In this document: in pieces, positions 31,947 to 43,023 of the stretch
Position numbering within the stretch: position 1 is the first letter of the stretch
Layout of the letters: every line of letters begins with the position of its first letter
Origin: Glutinoglossum americanum
Lineage: Eukaryota > Ascomycota > Geoglossomycetes > Geoglossales > Geoglossaceae
DNA: 64,000 bases
Reading direction: 5' to 3'
NCBI GenBank assembly: GCA_020080175.1
Contig: JAGHQL010000051.1
Coordinates: forward strand, 1-64,000
The notes under the pieces: model-generated
Databases searched by the model: none
What the model was told of the DNA's origin: nothing
What the model saw: only the letters and a program-made list of their open reading frames with translations
Position numbers and translations under genes: made by a program

Positions 31947-34026
31947 CAACCTAGCCCTACATCCTCTTGTGCGAAATAACAAACACACCCTGGCTTCACT
32001 GCTTCAGCGGGTTCGACTTTTGTCGTCTCGGCCTCGCCTTTAGTCATCTGGCTATCAAGCAGAGCACCCTAGGCCAATATCACTGTTAGGACGTACCGGT
32101 AGTAGGTACTGCATCATCTCTATTTCGAATTTCTCATGCCGTCTTTGTGACGGATTATGTGTCATGTGCTTAGCGCCCCGGAGTTGAGATTTACAGTTTA
32201 TTCACTTCTGTGTAACAACTTTATTTTCCGTCAATACTCCCGCGACTCAAAAAGCTTCCTCCCCCTTTTCGTTTCGGTTAGGTTTCTGCATCATGCAAAC
32301 GGTCCGTCGAGGCCTTGCTCTTTTTTTTTTACCTGAAGCGAGCATAGCACTGTGATTAGCAGAGCGTGGCGGTAATCGGGTACTCATAGGTTGGTTGGTC
32401 TGGGTCGAATATGGTGCAATTGGCTTTGATGCTTGAGCATTGGCAAAAGAGTTGCAGTCAGGCATGAGGTTAGGAAAACGAATGAAACCCAATGAATTCT
32501 AAAAATTCCCTATAGCAAATGATGCTAGCATATCTTGTAAAATAATTAAGCCGATAAGAGAAGCTTAAGACTGCCCCCATCCTAGAATTTCGAGAAGGCA
32601 TATCCCACAAATACCCCTTGCTGGGTGCTTGCTCACACGGATATACTAGAATTTGTTCCCTAGTGATGTTATAATTAACAAGCGGGCCAGCCACAGGTAT
32701 ATTCGATGGTCACGTATCTCACTTGGGCCGAGGATTTTACCGTCTCTTTTGGTGGGTTTGTTGAAACTAAAACTTTTTTTTATTTACCATCCAGCGTTAC
32801 CCGTCTCCAGCCCCTCGACATTATCGCTTCTTCAACCGTCTGGACAATATCACAGAAAAGCAGCATGAGTTGCCACCAGGAATGGAGCCATGGGATCATC
32901 CAATCCCAAATTTCCAGCAATATCTCAGAAAGTTCAAGATTTGTTAAAAAAAAAAAAAAAAAAATGCTGGTTTAACTTCTTAGCCTTCGCTCGACTCGGT
33001 CTGAGGAAGGTGAAGAAGAGCTTGAAACCCGCCGGTAAATTCCTGCTTTGATACGCCTGCGAGTTACCGAAGGGGCTCAGGTCGTTGGTGCTACCGGGTA
33101 GGGTGGGTAGTTAGCGATCGTGAGCCGCACGGGCAAAAAAAAAAAAGAGATGGAGGGGACTCTTGTTGTTGTTCGGAATAGGAGGCGAGGGGATGTCCGC
33201 TTGAAAATGGGGGGGGAAAAAGAAAACATACGGAGAATTTCCCCTATCGCCCTATTTTCCCTCAGGCTGAGGGTGGGTACCGGGCGATGCCTGAGGCCCG
33301 TTTGTGCCGTGGGTTGGCCTGAGCGCTTGGCCATATGCTGTTATCACATGAATGCCTGGCACGGCCCCTCCCGGCTCAGAGACACAGTCATAGCCATCAT
33401 GGGATGACTGGGCCACTTTGTTTTTTTAGTTTTTGTTATCACGAGTGTGGCATCCCTCTTGCCGTTACATTTCAAGGGAGTATGGAATCACATCCGCTAG
33501 AGTGGAGGTACGGAGGAGAATATCGGTAACCATTACAAACTCTCCCGGTCTTCCTTTAACTTGAAGAGCAGAGGATTATTTTCTATTCCTTATTCTCGCT
33601 TTGGGATGGACCACGGGGAACCCGTCCCTGTGGGCAAAAAAAAAAAAAAATGAGAGGGTGAGTCAATAACGTCCGTTGAACACCCCTACCCCCCACTCCC
33701 CCCACCTCCTTTCCCTGAGAACGACGACAATAATAGTAAATGCATGCATTTCGTTTACGCGTTCATCCCCAAAAACCACGACTCAGACATTGGCCTTGCA
33801 GAACGACAGAAGAAAATACCGATACCTGAGTTGTCCTCAGTGCAAGACTGAGTACAGCAAAGCTACAAGTATCCCACTTCCAGTTCGTTCCGGTTATTAC
33901 CGGGTTTAATTGGTTACTGTTGGTCGATCGGACTGAGTAACCACACCTTCAGATCGGAGAAAGGAAAATCCCGTAATAAGGGAGAATCATACAGCCCGCG
34001 TCAGTGAGAATGTGTGCCCTCAACAT
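31947..34026. other. Gene-free interval with poly(A) tracts
   Basis: 2.08 kb between the WSC gene (+) and PHO85 (-), so both flanks are 3' ends. It contains A19 at 32946-32964, A12 at 33135-33146 and A15 at 33636-33650, plus T-runs near 32327-32336. The last two A-runs follow the same GGGC. No coding gene or RNA gene supported. Confidence 0.55.
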
Positions 34027-34079
34027 CTAGTAGCCGCCTTGAGCAACAACACCCTGCCCACCATATGCGACACCTCCCA

Positions 34080-34113
<34 letters not shown>

Positions 34114-35778
34114 TTGTTGTTGTTGCTGTTGTTGCTGTTGCACTTGCTGTGTCTGTTGACTTTTTAGTTGTGGTAGATTCGCAAACCACGGATGCAGCAG
34201 CGCATCCTTCGCGCTGATGCGCATCTCAGGTCTCAGCTGCAACATGCGACTCAATAAGTCCAAACCCAGCTTGTCAATTTGAGGTAGGATTAAGCGGAGA
34301 TCTTGAGTCGCGTAGATGGGGAAATTGGGTTTGTATTCGGGGAATTGAGTGATGTTGGGCCACGAGCGCTCCGAAGGCGTGCCCATGAGACGGAATATCT
34401 TTTGAAGTTGATCTTCATTTGTGGTGCCTGGGAAGAGTGGACGTCCCGTGTACATCTCAGCCATGATACAGCCGGCGGACCAGATGTCGATGCTGGTGTT
34501 ATATGTTCGGCTTCCTAGTAGCACGTCTGGGGCCCGATACCAGAGGGTTACGACTTCGTTGGAGAACGTGTTGACTGGAATGCCAAACGCTCTGGCCAGA
34601 CCGAAGTCGGCTAACTTGAGTTGGCCTTTATTGTTTATGAGTAGATTTTGCGGCTTCAGGTCTCGGTGGAGGACGCGGTTGTCGTGGCAGAAGGCGATGC
34701 CCTGAAGGAGCTGGTGCATAAATGATTTGATAGTAACGTAGTCAAGGGCGCCACGATCTCCACGGGAGTCCATATACTTTTTGAGATCCTTATCCATATA
34801 CTCGAACACGAGCATAAGTTTGTTCTCTGTGTGTATCACATCATAAAGAGAGACGATATGTTCATGCTTTAGTTCCTTCATTAACGAGATCTCGCGGATA
34901 GCGGTGGATGGCGTGCCTTCCTCGCTGTCCAGGTGGATCTCCTTCAGTGCCACCAGCTCCCCAGTCTGTCGGTTTCGCCCTTTGAAGACCTAGAGATCTG
35001 TGAGCATTGACTTGAGGTCCGTGGCACCGCAAACGTGCATTAGGGCTCTTACGGTTGCATAAGTACCCTCTCCCAGCTTCTCCAGTTGCTGGAAGGAGCT
35101 AGGATGCCTCTTATCTATACTCATTTTTTCCCTCCCTAAGCCAGTATCACTAATCGGTGAGGACTCTGTAGCGTCCTGGGTGTTACCCTCCTTGTCCACT
35201 CTGCTCGAGGGATCGTTCCCGATCTCTAGTGAGATGGTACGAACAGTGGTGGGTTTCAGGTATTTCGGCCTCTTCCGATCAGTGTATTGTGGGTCCCAAA
35301 GAACGGAACCGGCAGTAGTGATCTGACTGGCGACCGACAGCGTTTTGATAGCCGAGAGCGACTCGACTGACTCAGAGGCGATCGATGGAGCTCGAGGACG
35401 GAGACTGGGCGGACGAGTGGAGTGCCTGGACGAGGAGGTGGAAGAGTTGCAAGGAAGGGGAGAGCCTGATTGGGATGATGCGTGGGCGAACTTGGACGGT
35501 GGACAAGCACCAGTGTTTGTAGCGGATGTCGGCGTCGTTGTTATTCTTGCACAACTGAGACTGTGCCTAGTGTGCTCGCGTCTGAGGATCTTTGTCTGGC
35601 TGGTATTTGAACAAGGCCCCACAGCGACCGGGCTGCTACTATGGCTCTTGTGCACCGAGACGGCAATAGCCTGAGTAGAAGGCTGTATCTGTGGTGAGAC
35701 AGACCTTCTGTCGTGAGAATGGTGAGGACGTTGGTAGTGATGGTGTTCGGCGGGTGAGTGAAGGGATTTGTCCGCCAT
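34027..35778 (-). CDS. PHO85: Cyclin-dependent kinase Pho85 with N-terminal extension and polyQ tail
   Basis: CDK of the PHO85/PHOA group, acting with Pcl-type cyclins in phosphate, glycogen and cell-cycle control. Two exons: 35778-35053 and 34989-34027, 562 residues from the ATG at 35778. The kinase shows [29 protein letters not shown] (about 269-278), catalytic D352 in [14 protein letters not shown] at 370, [15 protein letters not shown] and [12 protein letters not shown]. Canonical Pho85 starts a few residues before FQQLEK, and an in-frame ATG at 35124 ([10 protein letters not shown]) gives a 344-residue standard form. The upstream 218 codons stay open, Ser/Thr/Pro-rich, and could be an extension or an in-frame leader ORF. 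Another ATG lies at 35859. The C-terminus has about 20 consecutive Gln. Confidence 0.9.
34081..34140. repeat. CTG/CAG trinucleotide repeat encoding polyglutamine
   Basis: Ten pure CTG units (34081-34110) followed by mixed TTG/CTG units. On the minus strand they encode about 20 Gln in the C-terminal tail of PHO85. The pure part is likely to vary in length between strains. Confidence 0.9.
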
Positions 35779-36466
35779 TATTGGTGGGATTGAATAGTGG
35801 GAATGCGCAAGGATCCCATGTCTGCGCGTGTCGCGCGGCTGTAAGACATCAAGCCACAAGTCTCAAGCACGAATCTCCAAAATTACCAGACTCAATAGAA
35901 TACGTTGGAATAAGCAGTAGTTAGGAGGAGAGCACAATCCTCACAGCCTGCATCTTGGGCTCAGCAGTTCAGTAGGTATGTATGTACAGCCTCCTTCGGT
36001 GCATGACACAAAACCACTCAGGCAGACCCGCGTCCTTCAGGTCCTTTGCCCCTTCTTAGGTCATTCAGCCTGTTTTTATAAATCGCCAACGCGATGCTTG
36101 CCTGGCTTGCCTGGCTTGCCTGCCCGCCTCACCTCACTTCTTGCTTGTTGCTTGTTGCTTGCAGCCTTTCCACGTGAGTCATCGCCACAACCTTGTCATC
36201 TCACCAGATTGTGTCCTATAATGGAACGCCAGGATGTAGAGGTTTTTACGTGGGGAAAACTGATTACGCAATGCTAATCCCGGCCTGTCCATCCCCAGGT
36301 CATGGGAACAGCAGGTGCGAGGTACCTGTACATCGTCATACACTATTTTCAAATCATCGGGGCTTGTTGTCACAAACTCACAGTCTCTAATTTATTGAAC
36401 CGTTGAACTATTGAACTACCGAACTACCTAGAAGATCTTATCCCACCCCTACGAATCCTGGTGTTG
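35779..36466. promoter_or_regulatory. Upstream region of PHO85 with short tandem repeats
   Basis: 688 bp between PHO85 and the 3' end of the next minus-strand gene. It includes CTTGCCTGG in nearly three copies (36097-36122) and TTGCTTG in three perfect copies (36141-36161), 320-385 bp upstream of the PHO85 start codon at 35778. Confidence 0.5.
36097..36161. repeat. Two adjacent short tandem repeats
   Basis: A 9-bp unit (CTTGCCTGG) in about 2.9 copies at 36097-36122 and a 7-bp unit (TTGCTTG) in three copies at 36141-36161, separated by 18 bp. Confidence 0.8.
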
Positions 36467-38614
36467 CTAGCATTCTTCCCAAAAATTGGGCAGGTTGCCG
36501 TCAGTCAGCAAGCAGACCCAATTTATTTGACTCGACCCGAGCACTACACGATACGTTAGCCTTTGAAACGACAAAAGAGCGGAAGAGGCGGGTTTCAACT
36601 TACGTGGTGTGCAGTACATCCACTTGTCCACTTTATCTCTTCCCCAGAGAATCTTAAAAGTGCAGCTTTGACCCCTTTATACGCGTACGTTAGCAAATGG
36701 TAAATCAAATTTGGCGCGAAAAATTTTGGGGGGGTCTTCTTACCTTGCCAGTCCGTTTCCGATGTCTTGCACGATCTCTGGTGCCGTATGCGTAAGATGC
36801 CCCGTGATGTACTCCCCTTCCGCGAATAATGCAGGCGAGATATACGAGATCTCGTAATAATCTTGTTCGGCTGAAGGGGAGAGAAGGAAATACTCTCGGT
36901 ATACAAATATGATCTCCCTAACTAGATCTGGAAAGGCTACGACTTGCGGCTCCCCGTGCGGTAGATCCGTTCGGGATGAACCAGCCCCTTTCGATACATT
37001 GCGTTTCTTCCGCTTGTCCTTGTACGAAATCCCAAGCCAGTCAAAAGTGGACGACTTTGGCGTTTCAGCTTCGGCCGGCACTTTCTCCAACAGTTTGGAC
37101 TCGTTTGTGACGCCCCAGCGGAACGCGTTGTCCAGTAGCACCGTGGCTTCGAGTTTCGGGTGGCTGCCTGGATCCCGTTTATATGCCCCTGTGAGTGTCG
37201 TGTCGAGTTCTCCACTGGTCTTCGTGCTGCCCGTCCCTCCTGCTGCCAATAGTGTATCGACTACATGGCGTTGAACGAAATAAGTAATGTCAGTTTGCGA
37301 AATCAGGAGGTAGCATGTCTGGCCGGTTTCTTGAGACAACAGTGGAGTCTTTAAGAGAAGGTTATAAGATGACGGTTCGCCTCTTGAACTGTACACAGTA
37401 TGAATAGTGCAGGATTGGTCTAAGCTAGTGAATGCCGTGAGGTTCCCCTCCTGTAGAACTAATGAAGTTAGCCTTACTGCATTGCTTGCTTGACGGGGGT
37501 CTGAGATTGAGAATGATTTGAAGAGATCTTGGAGCTTATCCTTTGAAAGGCCCAGACCCCGACCTGAGAACCCGAGTATGGTATTACCAGAGGCGGTAAA
37601 TTTCATTGCATCTCGCATGGCAGCCGAGTCGATCCAACTTTCGATAATGGCGTCAATATCTCGAGGTAGTTGGCTCCACAGAAGTTTCTTGAATGCCAAC
37701 TGACCGACCATTTCTAGGCTTTCGTCAGCGCGAGAGCCTAATGTTCTGGCTGCCGCGCCTTGAACTTCCTTTAAAAGTGTGTCAGCATACTCCTGAGCAG
37801 CTTTTTGCGCCTTCGTGGCAAGCCAAATGTCCAACAGCTTGGGTCCATCTTTACCTAGGCGAGATATCGACCCTTTAAATCGCTCTCGGGCAGGCTGACG
37901 CTGCAGAAGCGCCCAGAGAGTCTCATCTGTAAGTATATCTTGCCAGGGATGGCTCTGGTAGACAGAGCCACTGGAACTCGAGCTAGATACAGACGCCCTC
38001 CGCGGTAGTTTTCCGTTTCTAGGGCTTTCTTCATCTTCACGAACTATTTCCGGGATAGTTGTTGGTCTTGAAGTCTGTCTGCCGGGGGGTTCCGTTTCTT
38101 GACCTACGGCCACTAGCCTTAATGAACTTCGCGCTTTGGTTTTCCGCAACGAGTGTACTACCTGTGGGGGTGGGACTGGCGCTGCAAAGCCATTTTGTGG
38201 TGACATCGGGTTTCCAAGAGGCGAGCCCCCTCTGCTCTCTCTCCTAGGGAAGCCAGAGGGATTTGAGACTTGCAGTCTTACGGGAGCTAGGAAAGTGGGC
38301 GGTAAGCTCCCCTGTGCTGCGATTGGTTTTAGAGTTTGCAGATGCTTTGTGCCGCCTTTTCTCGACGACACTGAGGGGTTTGAGGTCTTTTGGGGGGGCT
38401 GCAAAGATGGCTTTACGAGGGCCGGCAATGGTAAACCGCCCTCTGGCTGTATTGGGTCCGAAATTCGTAGACCTCTTACGCCTCTTCTCGCATTTGATGA
38501 TTGAGTGGCTTCACCTTGGGAATCCCTCTGAGGTCCAAAGGCCTTTTTGATTGAATCTGAAATACTCAGTCGTGGTGCCCGATCCTTTGGAGATTTGGAG
38601 CCTCCACAGTTCAT
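36467..38614 (-). CDS. Fungal protein of unknown function with disordered N-terminal half
   Basis: Three exons: 38614-36744, 36674-36604 and 36543-36467; 672 residues. The N-terminal ~210 residues are Pro/Ser/Arg-rich and look disordered. From about 220 a folded, helical part follows: HPWQDILTDETLWALLQRQP, LLDIWLATKAQKAAQEYADTL, LAFKKLLWSQLPRDIDAII. The C-terminus is well ordered and only appears after splicing: FVYREYFLLSP, YYEISYISPAL, CTFKILWGRDKVDKWMYC, NWVCLLTDGNLPNFWEEC. The last strands (WMYCTPLLG, NWVCLLTD) resemble the end of a PAS-type fold, but I see no LOV cysteine motif. An ORF-level extension to 38638 starts on GTG, so I use the ATG at 38614. Confidence 0.7.
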
Positions 38615-40842
38615 ATTTGGTGGTAAATATTTGGGCACGTCGGATGGTAGATGTCAGGCCTAAACTCATGCAAGGTGATTGTCCCCTCTTTATCTTTATA
38701 AGAGGTCTCGTGGAACCGAACAACGGTACTTGTTCGGTCCTATGTATGGTGTTGTGTAGTTTCTCTTTAGGCGACAGGCCAAACATTCGTGTTCGGCGGT
38801 GTTGCGAGTTTCTTTGGACGGTAAACCTCAAATAAACAACGGATGCAAGAGCAAACCAGCCCAAGGCTAGGTGGAGGAATGGAAAATGTAGGAAAATAAA
38901 CAAATGTAATAATGATTTGGGTATTCTAGTCTGTTTTTGACGTTTATCCTTGTCCATTATTACCTTCATCCTTTCTTTGATAAAGCAGTCCTGCCTCTAA
39001 CGTTAATTGACAACGGTCACCGGAACTTAGCTCTAGCATCTTGGTATTCTGTCTCTTGGCATAGTACTATGGTGATAGCCTTTTTGCAGAGCCTTGAATC
39101 TTATGATCTCTGAAGACAAATTAGTTTCTCCGCTTCTAGCAGAACTCTGGGACACGGAAAACGGATCCTGTCCAGAACTTCCGGGCGTTGGGTATCTGTT
39201 GGCATGGCCCCCCTTTTGTTGTTAGGTAACTAGGCACGGGCCAAAAGTTCTTTGCGCTTAACTCAAGCGACCGTTGGGTGGATACGCACAACATGCTCCG
39301 TACAAAAGGGGAGTTTTTTCCCCATTAGTGGTAATGCTCTAGAGGGATTCCTTTGAGTCGCACCTATCCTCACGCCCAGGAGAGATCCTAATAATGCTTA
39401 GGAGGAACCCCTATGACCCTGTGGCCTCTGCATAGTTGCTCTTTGCAAAAGCGGCATGAGTGGGAAGACATTCTGTTCAATTGTGGGGCGGATGTTGGAG
39501 CCGAAGGGGTTGTTGCTCTCCTCTTAGCTAATGCGCATTAACAGCCAATCGTTTTTTTTCCGCATTTTAATTTCCACACACTCGGAACGACAACGATCTC
39601 CGTGTCCGAGCGGTTGGTCCCTGACCAATTTCCTAGAAACACATCCAACAGGTCTCGAGTTCCTCAACAACGGACACCCCATACATAGGAGTGCTCGACA
39701 AAGTGCAACATACAAAGTGATCTAAAGGACTGAGTGCTACGGTGATTTCCATCGAGTAACCCCGGAACTCAATGGAAGTTCCTATTTTCCTACTTGAGCA
39801 GGTGTGGCGAGTTGATCAACGAGACTAGAACATGCCGTCTTGCCAGGCCCCATAAGTTCATGCAACGCAAACCAGTCCTAGGCTTGAACCGTTGTTCGAA
39901 GATACTGCAACGCCTGCAGACATTCATGCATGATGTTAGTGGCGAGTTGACGTTGCCTCGGTGCTGGTCGATTGCAGGATACGGGTTGTGGTACCATGTA
40001 GCTGCCTACGTCGGTGCAACCGGGATCCCGTGTCTCTCAGCCTTAAGCACTTGCCTACGTCTGATCAAATTTAAACAATTACCTGCCTTGATTTTCACAC
40101 GTCTCTGCACGCCCGTCTCGCATTTAGCACACCGCTAGCCATTCATTGCTCGACAGGTTTCTTCCTCGTCGTCTACAGGGTTCATCGATCTTCCAAGTCT
40201 TCATGCGCCAGACAATGCTCAATGCGGCCACAACCATACCCTGGCTTTCAGACGGCCCTGGATTCGGCTCCAGTGGAAGACCTGTCGATCTACCCGAGCT
40301 GGGGAAGACGCCACCTCTGGTTTTCCTATCTCGAACATGGCCAACCGAGCTAATTTCCCAAGCTTTTACCTGAAGCGCCTAGCTTTGTTTTGACTTTTTC
40401 GGTTCTTCGTTCATCTCATTGGCTTCATCTTTGGCAATTCATCTCGCTGATAATGGTTAGGGCTTGGATGGCGGGCGCCCGCCATCCATCTCTATCGTTT
40501 TGCAGAGTAAGACATCGCTTGGCGTGTTCCTTTCATGCATCCAACGTGCCGGGCCATTTAAAGGGATCCCCTAGTCCGACTAATCTATATAATGCCTATT
40601 GGCAGCAAAGCTACTTGGTAGGATAGCCGGCCTTTTGACCGTCGACTTCGGTGCATCGATCGCCGCGCGGAATAGTGTGTGCGATTGCCACCTATCTCTC
40701 GACTCACGAGGTACACATACCTATATATACAATCCTACCACATTCGGTCCCGAGTATATAAACGCAAGCGGTGCAGTTTTTCCAGCGCCAACAACACCTG
40801 TAGGAGTAGCTCAGGCACGGCGTAAAGAAACCCCCCTTAAAA
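38615..40842. other. Gene-free interval between divergent genes
   Basis: 2.23 kb. ORFs here are short and unlike known proteins. A stretch at 39598-39680 begins and ends with complementary GTGTCCG/CGGACAC but does not fold as a tRNA. A TATATAAA element lies at 40755-40762. Confidence 0.5.
40755..40762 (+). promoter_or_regulatory. Possible TATA box
   Basis: TATATAAA lies 81 bp upstream of the ATG at 40843, at the spacing expected for a fungal core promoter with a short leader. Assigned by sequence and position only. Confidence 0.4.
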
Positions 40843-42369
40843 ATGGCGAATCCAATAGGCAGATATCGGCCGCCCTATCCGACTAGGGAGGAGTTGCTGG
40901 GATTATCTACGCGGAAAACCTCTGATCCTCCTCCAGCGGTGCAAGTCAACCCTGTACCCAAACCAGCGGGTCGAGATTTACCACAACCCCAAAGTGACTC
41001 TCCACCAGCCCCACCTCAAAAAGACGACGTATTGCCTTTGCCTCGCAAGGACAATCTATCCCCTACGAGATGGAACGGACTTGAGAGTTCGACAAAGGAA
41101 CCTAATCCAGTGGGTGCGCACAAAGATTCTCCTGTAGTATGGTCTAAGCCTTTGAGCTTGGTAGAGGAAATTCGGCAGCGGAGATCCGAGAAGAAACTGA
41201 AGCCTGTGGGGCCACCAAACCTCTCTCTCGGTGAGATTAATAGCATCACCACACCAGTCCCTGGAAACATCTCTCCAAAGCTTGTTACCGATCGTCCGCT
41301 ACCATCTCTGCCTGTGCAGCCGACCCTGCAACAGCTCCCACCGAGGAATGCCAATTTGCCTGGCCGACAGGTCAAGCCACTTGTTGATCTACCCAAAACA
41401 TCACAGACGGACGCAATGGGGAGCTCCAAATCTAAACCTGTACAACCGGAAATTTCCGCGCCTATGCCGCGGCGGCCTCTTCAGAGCAACACGATGCCTC
41501 GCGCAATCCAAACCGATTCGGAGGAGACTCGCCCAATGGCCGCAACATCAGGTCGGGAGAACCTTCTACCTAGAGTTGAAGGAAACACTATGCTAGCTGC
41601 AGAGTTGTCGCAAAAACGGTTGGATTTTCCAAAGCCGAGGGCACCTCCACTTTCTGCAGGCGACGTAACTACGAAGGCCTTACCTGAACCAAACATTGCT
41701 GCAACCGAAACTCGGGCGGCCTCATCCTTCAGGACCCAAAGACCTCAGCCTACGGAGCCTAAGTTCTTGTCCTCACCAATGCCACCACCAGGCCCCGCCG
41801 AAAGTTATTCCACTGCGATATCTGACCTCGGATCCTTCGCGGGCCGCTTATCGCAAGATCCTCCCCACGAGGATACAAGCCTACCCGGGGCAAAGGATCC
41901 CGAAGAGTATGAGAATGACAAAATAATCACCCTTCCATCTCCCTCCAACTACACCGACAACAGCGCAAGCGTCTCACCCGTGAAGGACTCCAACGACAGC
42001 ATCACGCCACCTTCCTCTTACCCTGATGAGGACGACCGTCCTCTTACGCCACTAAACGCCCCACCAACTGGTAAATCCATTATCTGGAACCTTAACACCG
42101 TGCAGTATCGTTGTTATGTCGAACACCGCAACATGAAACTCTCTAAAAATGAGCGACACCCAATGCCCTGTATGTTGTGCAACGTAGCGGATCAGGAACC
42201 AAGGCGGAAGTGCACATGGTGCTGTTTGCGGGTCTGTAAGGGTTGTCACTGGTTGTTGACTGAGACGTGTGGAAGGAGTGTAGGGAACTTGGTAGATATG
42301 CTCGCCAAGGAAGGGAAAACCGGGGCTGAGGTAAAGGGGAAGATGGAAGAAGCGCCGGGCGTAATCTAA
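40843..42369 (+). CDS. Proline-rich protein with C-terminal cysteine (zinc-type) cluster
   Basis: Single exon, 508 residues. The first ~400 residues are Pro/Ser-rich, low complexity and probably disordered, with short repeated motifs such as RPLPSLPVQP and PRRPLQS. The C-terminal ~90 residues are ordered and carry CMLCN, KCTWCCLRVCKGC and TETC, a cysteine spacing that suggests one or two zinc sites. That part opens with IIWNLNTVQYRCYVEHRNMK. I recognise this as a pattern found in fungal hypothetical proteins but cannot name a function. Confidence 0.7.
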   Translation: MANPIGRYRPPYPTREELLGLSTRKTSDPPPAVQVNPVPKPAGRDLPQPQSDSPPAPPQKDDVLPLPRKDNLSPTRWNGLESSTKEPNPVGAHKDSPVVWSKPLSLVEEIRQRRSEKKLKPVGPPNLSLGEINSITTPVPGNISPKLVTDRPLPSLPVQPTLQQLPPRNANLPGRQVKPLVDLPKTSQTDAMGSSKSKPVQPEISAPMPRRPLQSNTMPRAIQTDSEETRPMAATSGRENLLPRVEGNTMLAAELSQKRLDFPKPRAPPLSAGDVTTKALPEPNIAATETRAASSFRTQRPQPTEPKFLSSPMPPPGPAESYSTAISDLGSFAGRLSQDPPHEDTSLPGAKDPEEYENDKIITLPSPSNYTDNSASVSPVKDSNDSITPPSSYPDEDDRPLTPLNAPPTGKSIIWNLNTVQYRCYVEHRNMKLSKNERHPMPCMLCNVADQEPRRKCTWCCLRVCKGCHWLLTETCGRSVGNLVDMLAKEGKTGAEVKGKMEEAPGVI

Positions 42370-43023
42370 TAGGTGACTTGAGGGGATCGGTAATGTATAG
42401 ATACTACAAAGAGGCGGGCGAACCCGAGCGGGGAGATAACCGGGACCAAGGGGGTTGGGGCTCGGGGAGCTATACGAAAAGAACGATAAACTTTAATGTC
42501 TACTGATTGCAGCTGTTCGAGATCCTATAATCAGGTCTTCTGGCTATGTGAAGGACATTAGTTCGGGAATGGCTCGAGATACATACTCTCTGTAAGGTAA
42601 ATACGTAGCACAACCGCGAACTGAAATGCAATATAAAAACGAATTCGTAGAGACGTTATATTGTAATTGATAGGAGGTTTGGGGATCTAGCTGGAACAGG
42701 GCCAGGTGATTCACAAGGGGTTTATGGGATGGTTACACCTCGGACTCTAGATAGGAGGCTCGATACCTTATGTTACGACGGGGGTCTTAGGCGAGACTAG
42801 AGCGCGACAGCGGATCGTCGGAACGTCCACCCCATGCTAAACCTTGTTTTCATCTGGATTCCTGAACTGAAGCAACAGGTCTTCGAGCAACCTACTCTGC
42901 AGAGCAAGAAGTTCATCAGTCTTGCCGCTCGTCTTGATGCTTCTGACGCGCTGCCGGAGCCATGGCGTGCAATTGCATTCCCATGTATCCTCCCAATTGG
43001 TAGCGTCAGGACGTCTCGGTGGG
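42370..43023. other. Intergenic region upstream of MMT1
   Basis: 654 bp. The MMT1 reading frame is open from 42922, but the upstream ATG adds a region without a family match. Nothing else seen. Confidence 0.5.

Noticed and set aside
34014-34217. Ala/Val-rich + strand ORF over the PHO85 tail
   Set aside because: It is the opposite-strand shadow of the CAG repeat.
39598-39680. Possible tRNA: GTGTCCGAGCGGTT-like start and complementary CGGACAC end
   Set aside because: The 7-bp end pairing is real, but no T-arm with a GTTC loop, no proper anticodon stem and no consistent D-arm can be drawn.
39794-40626. Run of three consecutive + strand ORFs
   Set aside because: Composition looks random, no known motif appears, and no intron set gives a sensible protein.
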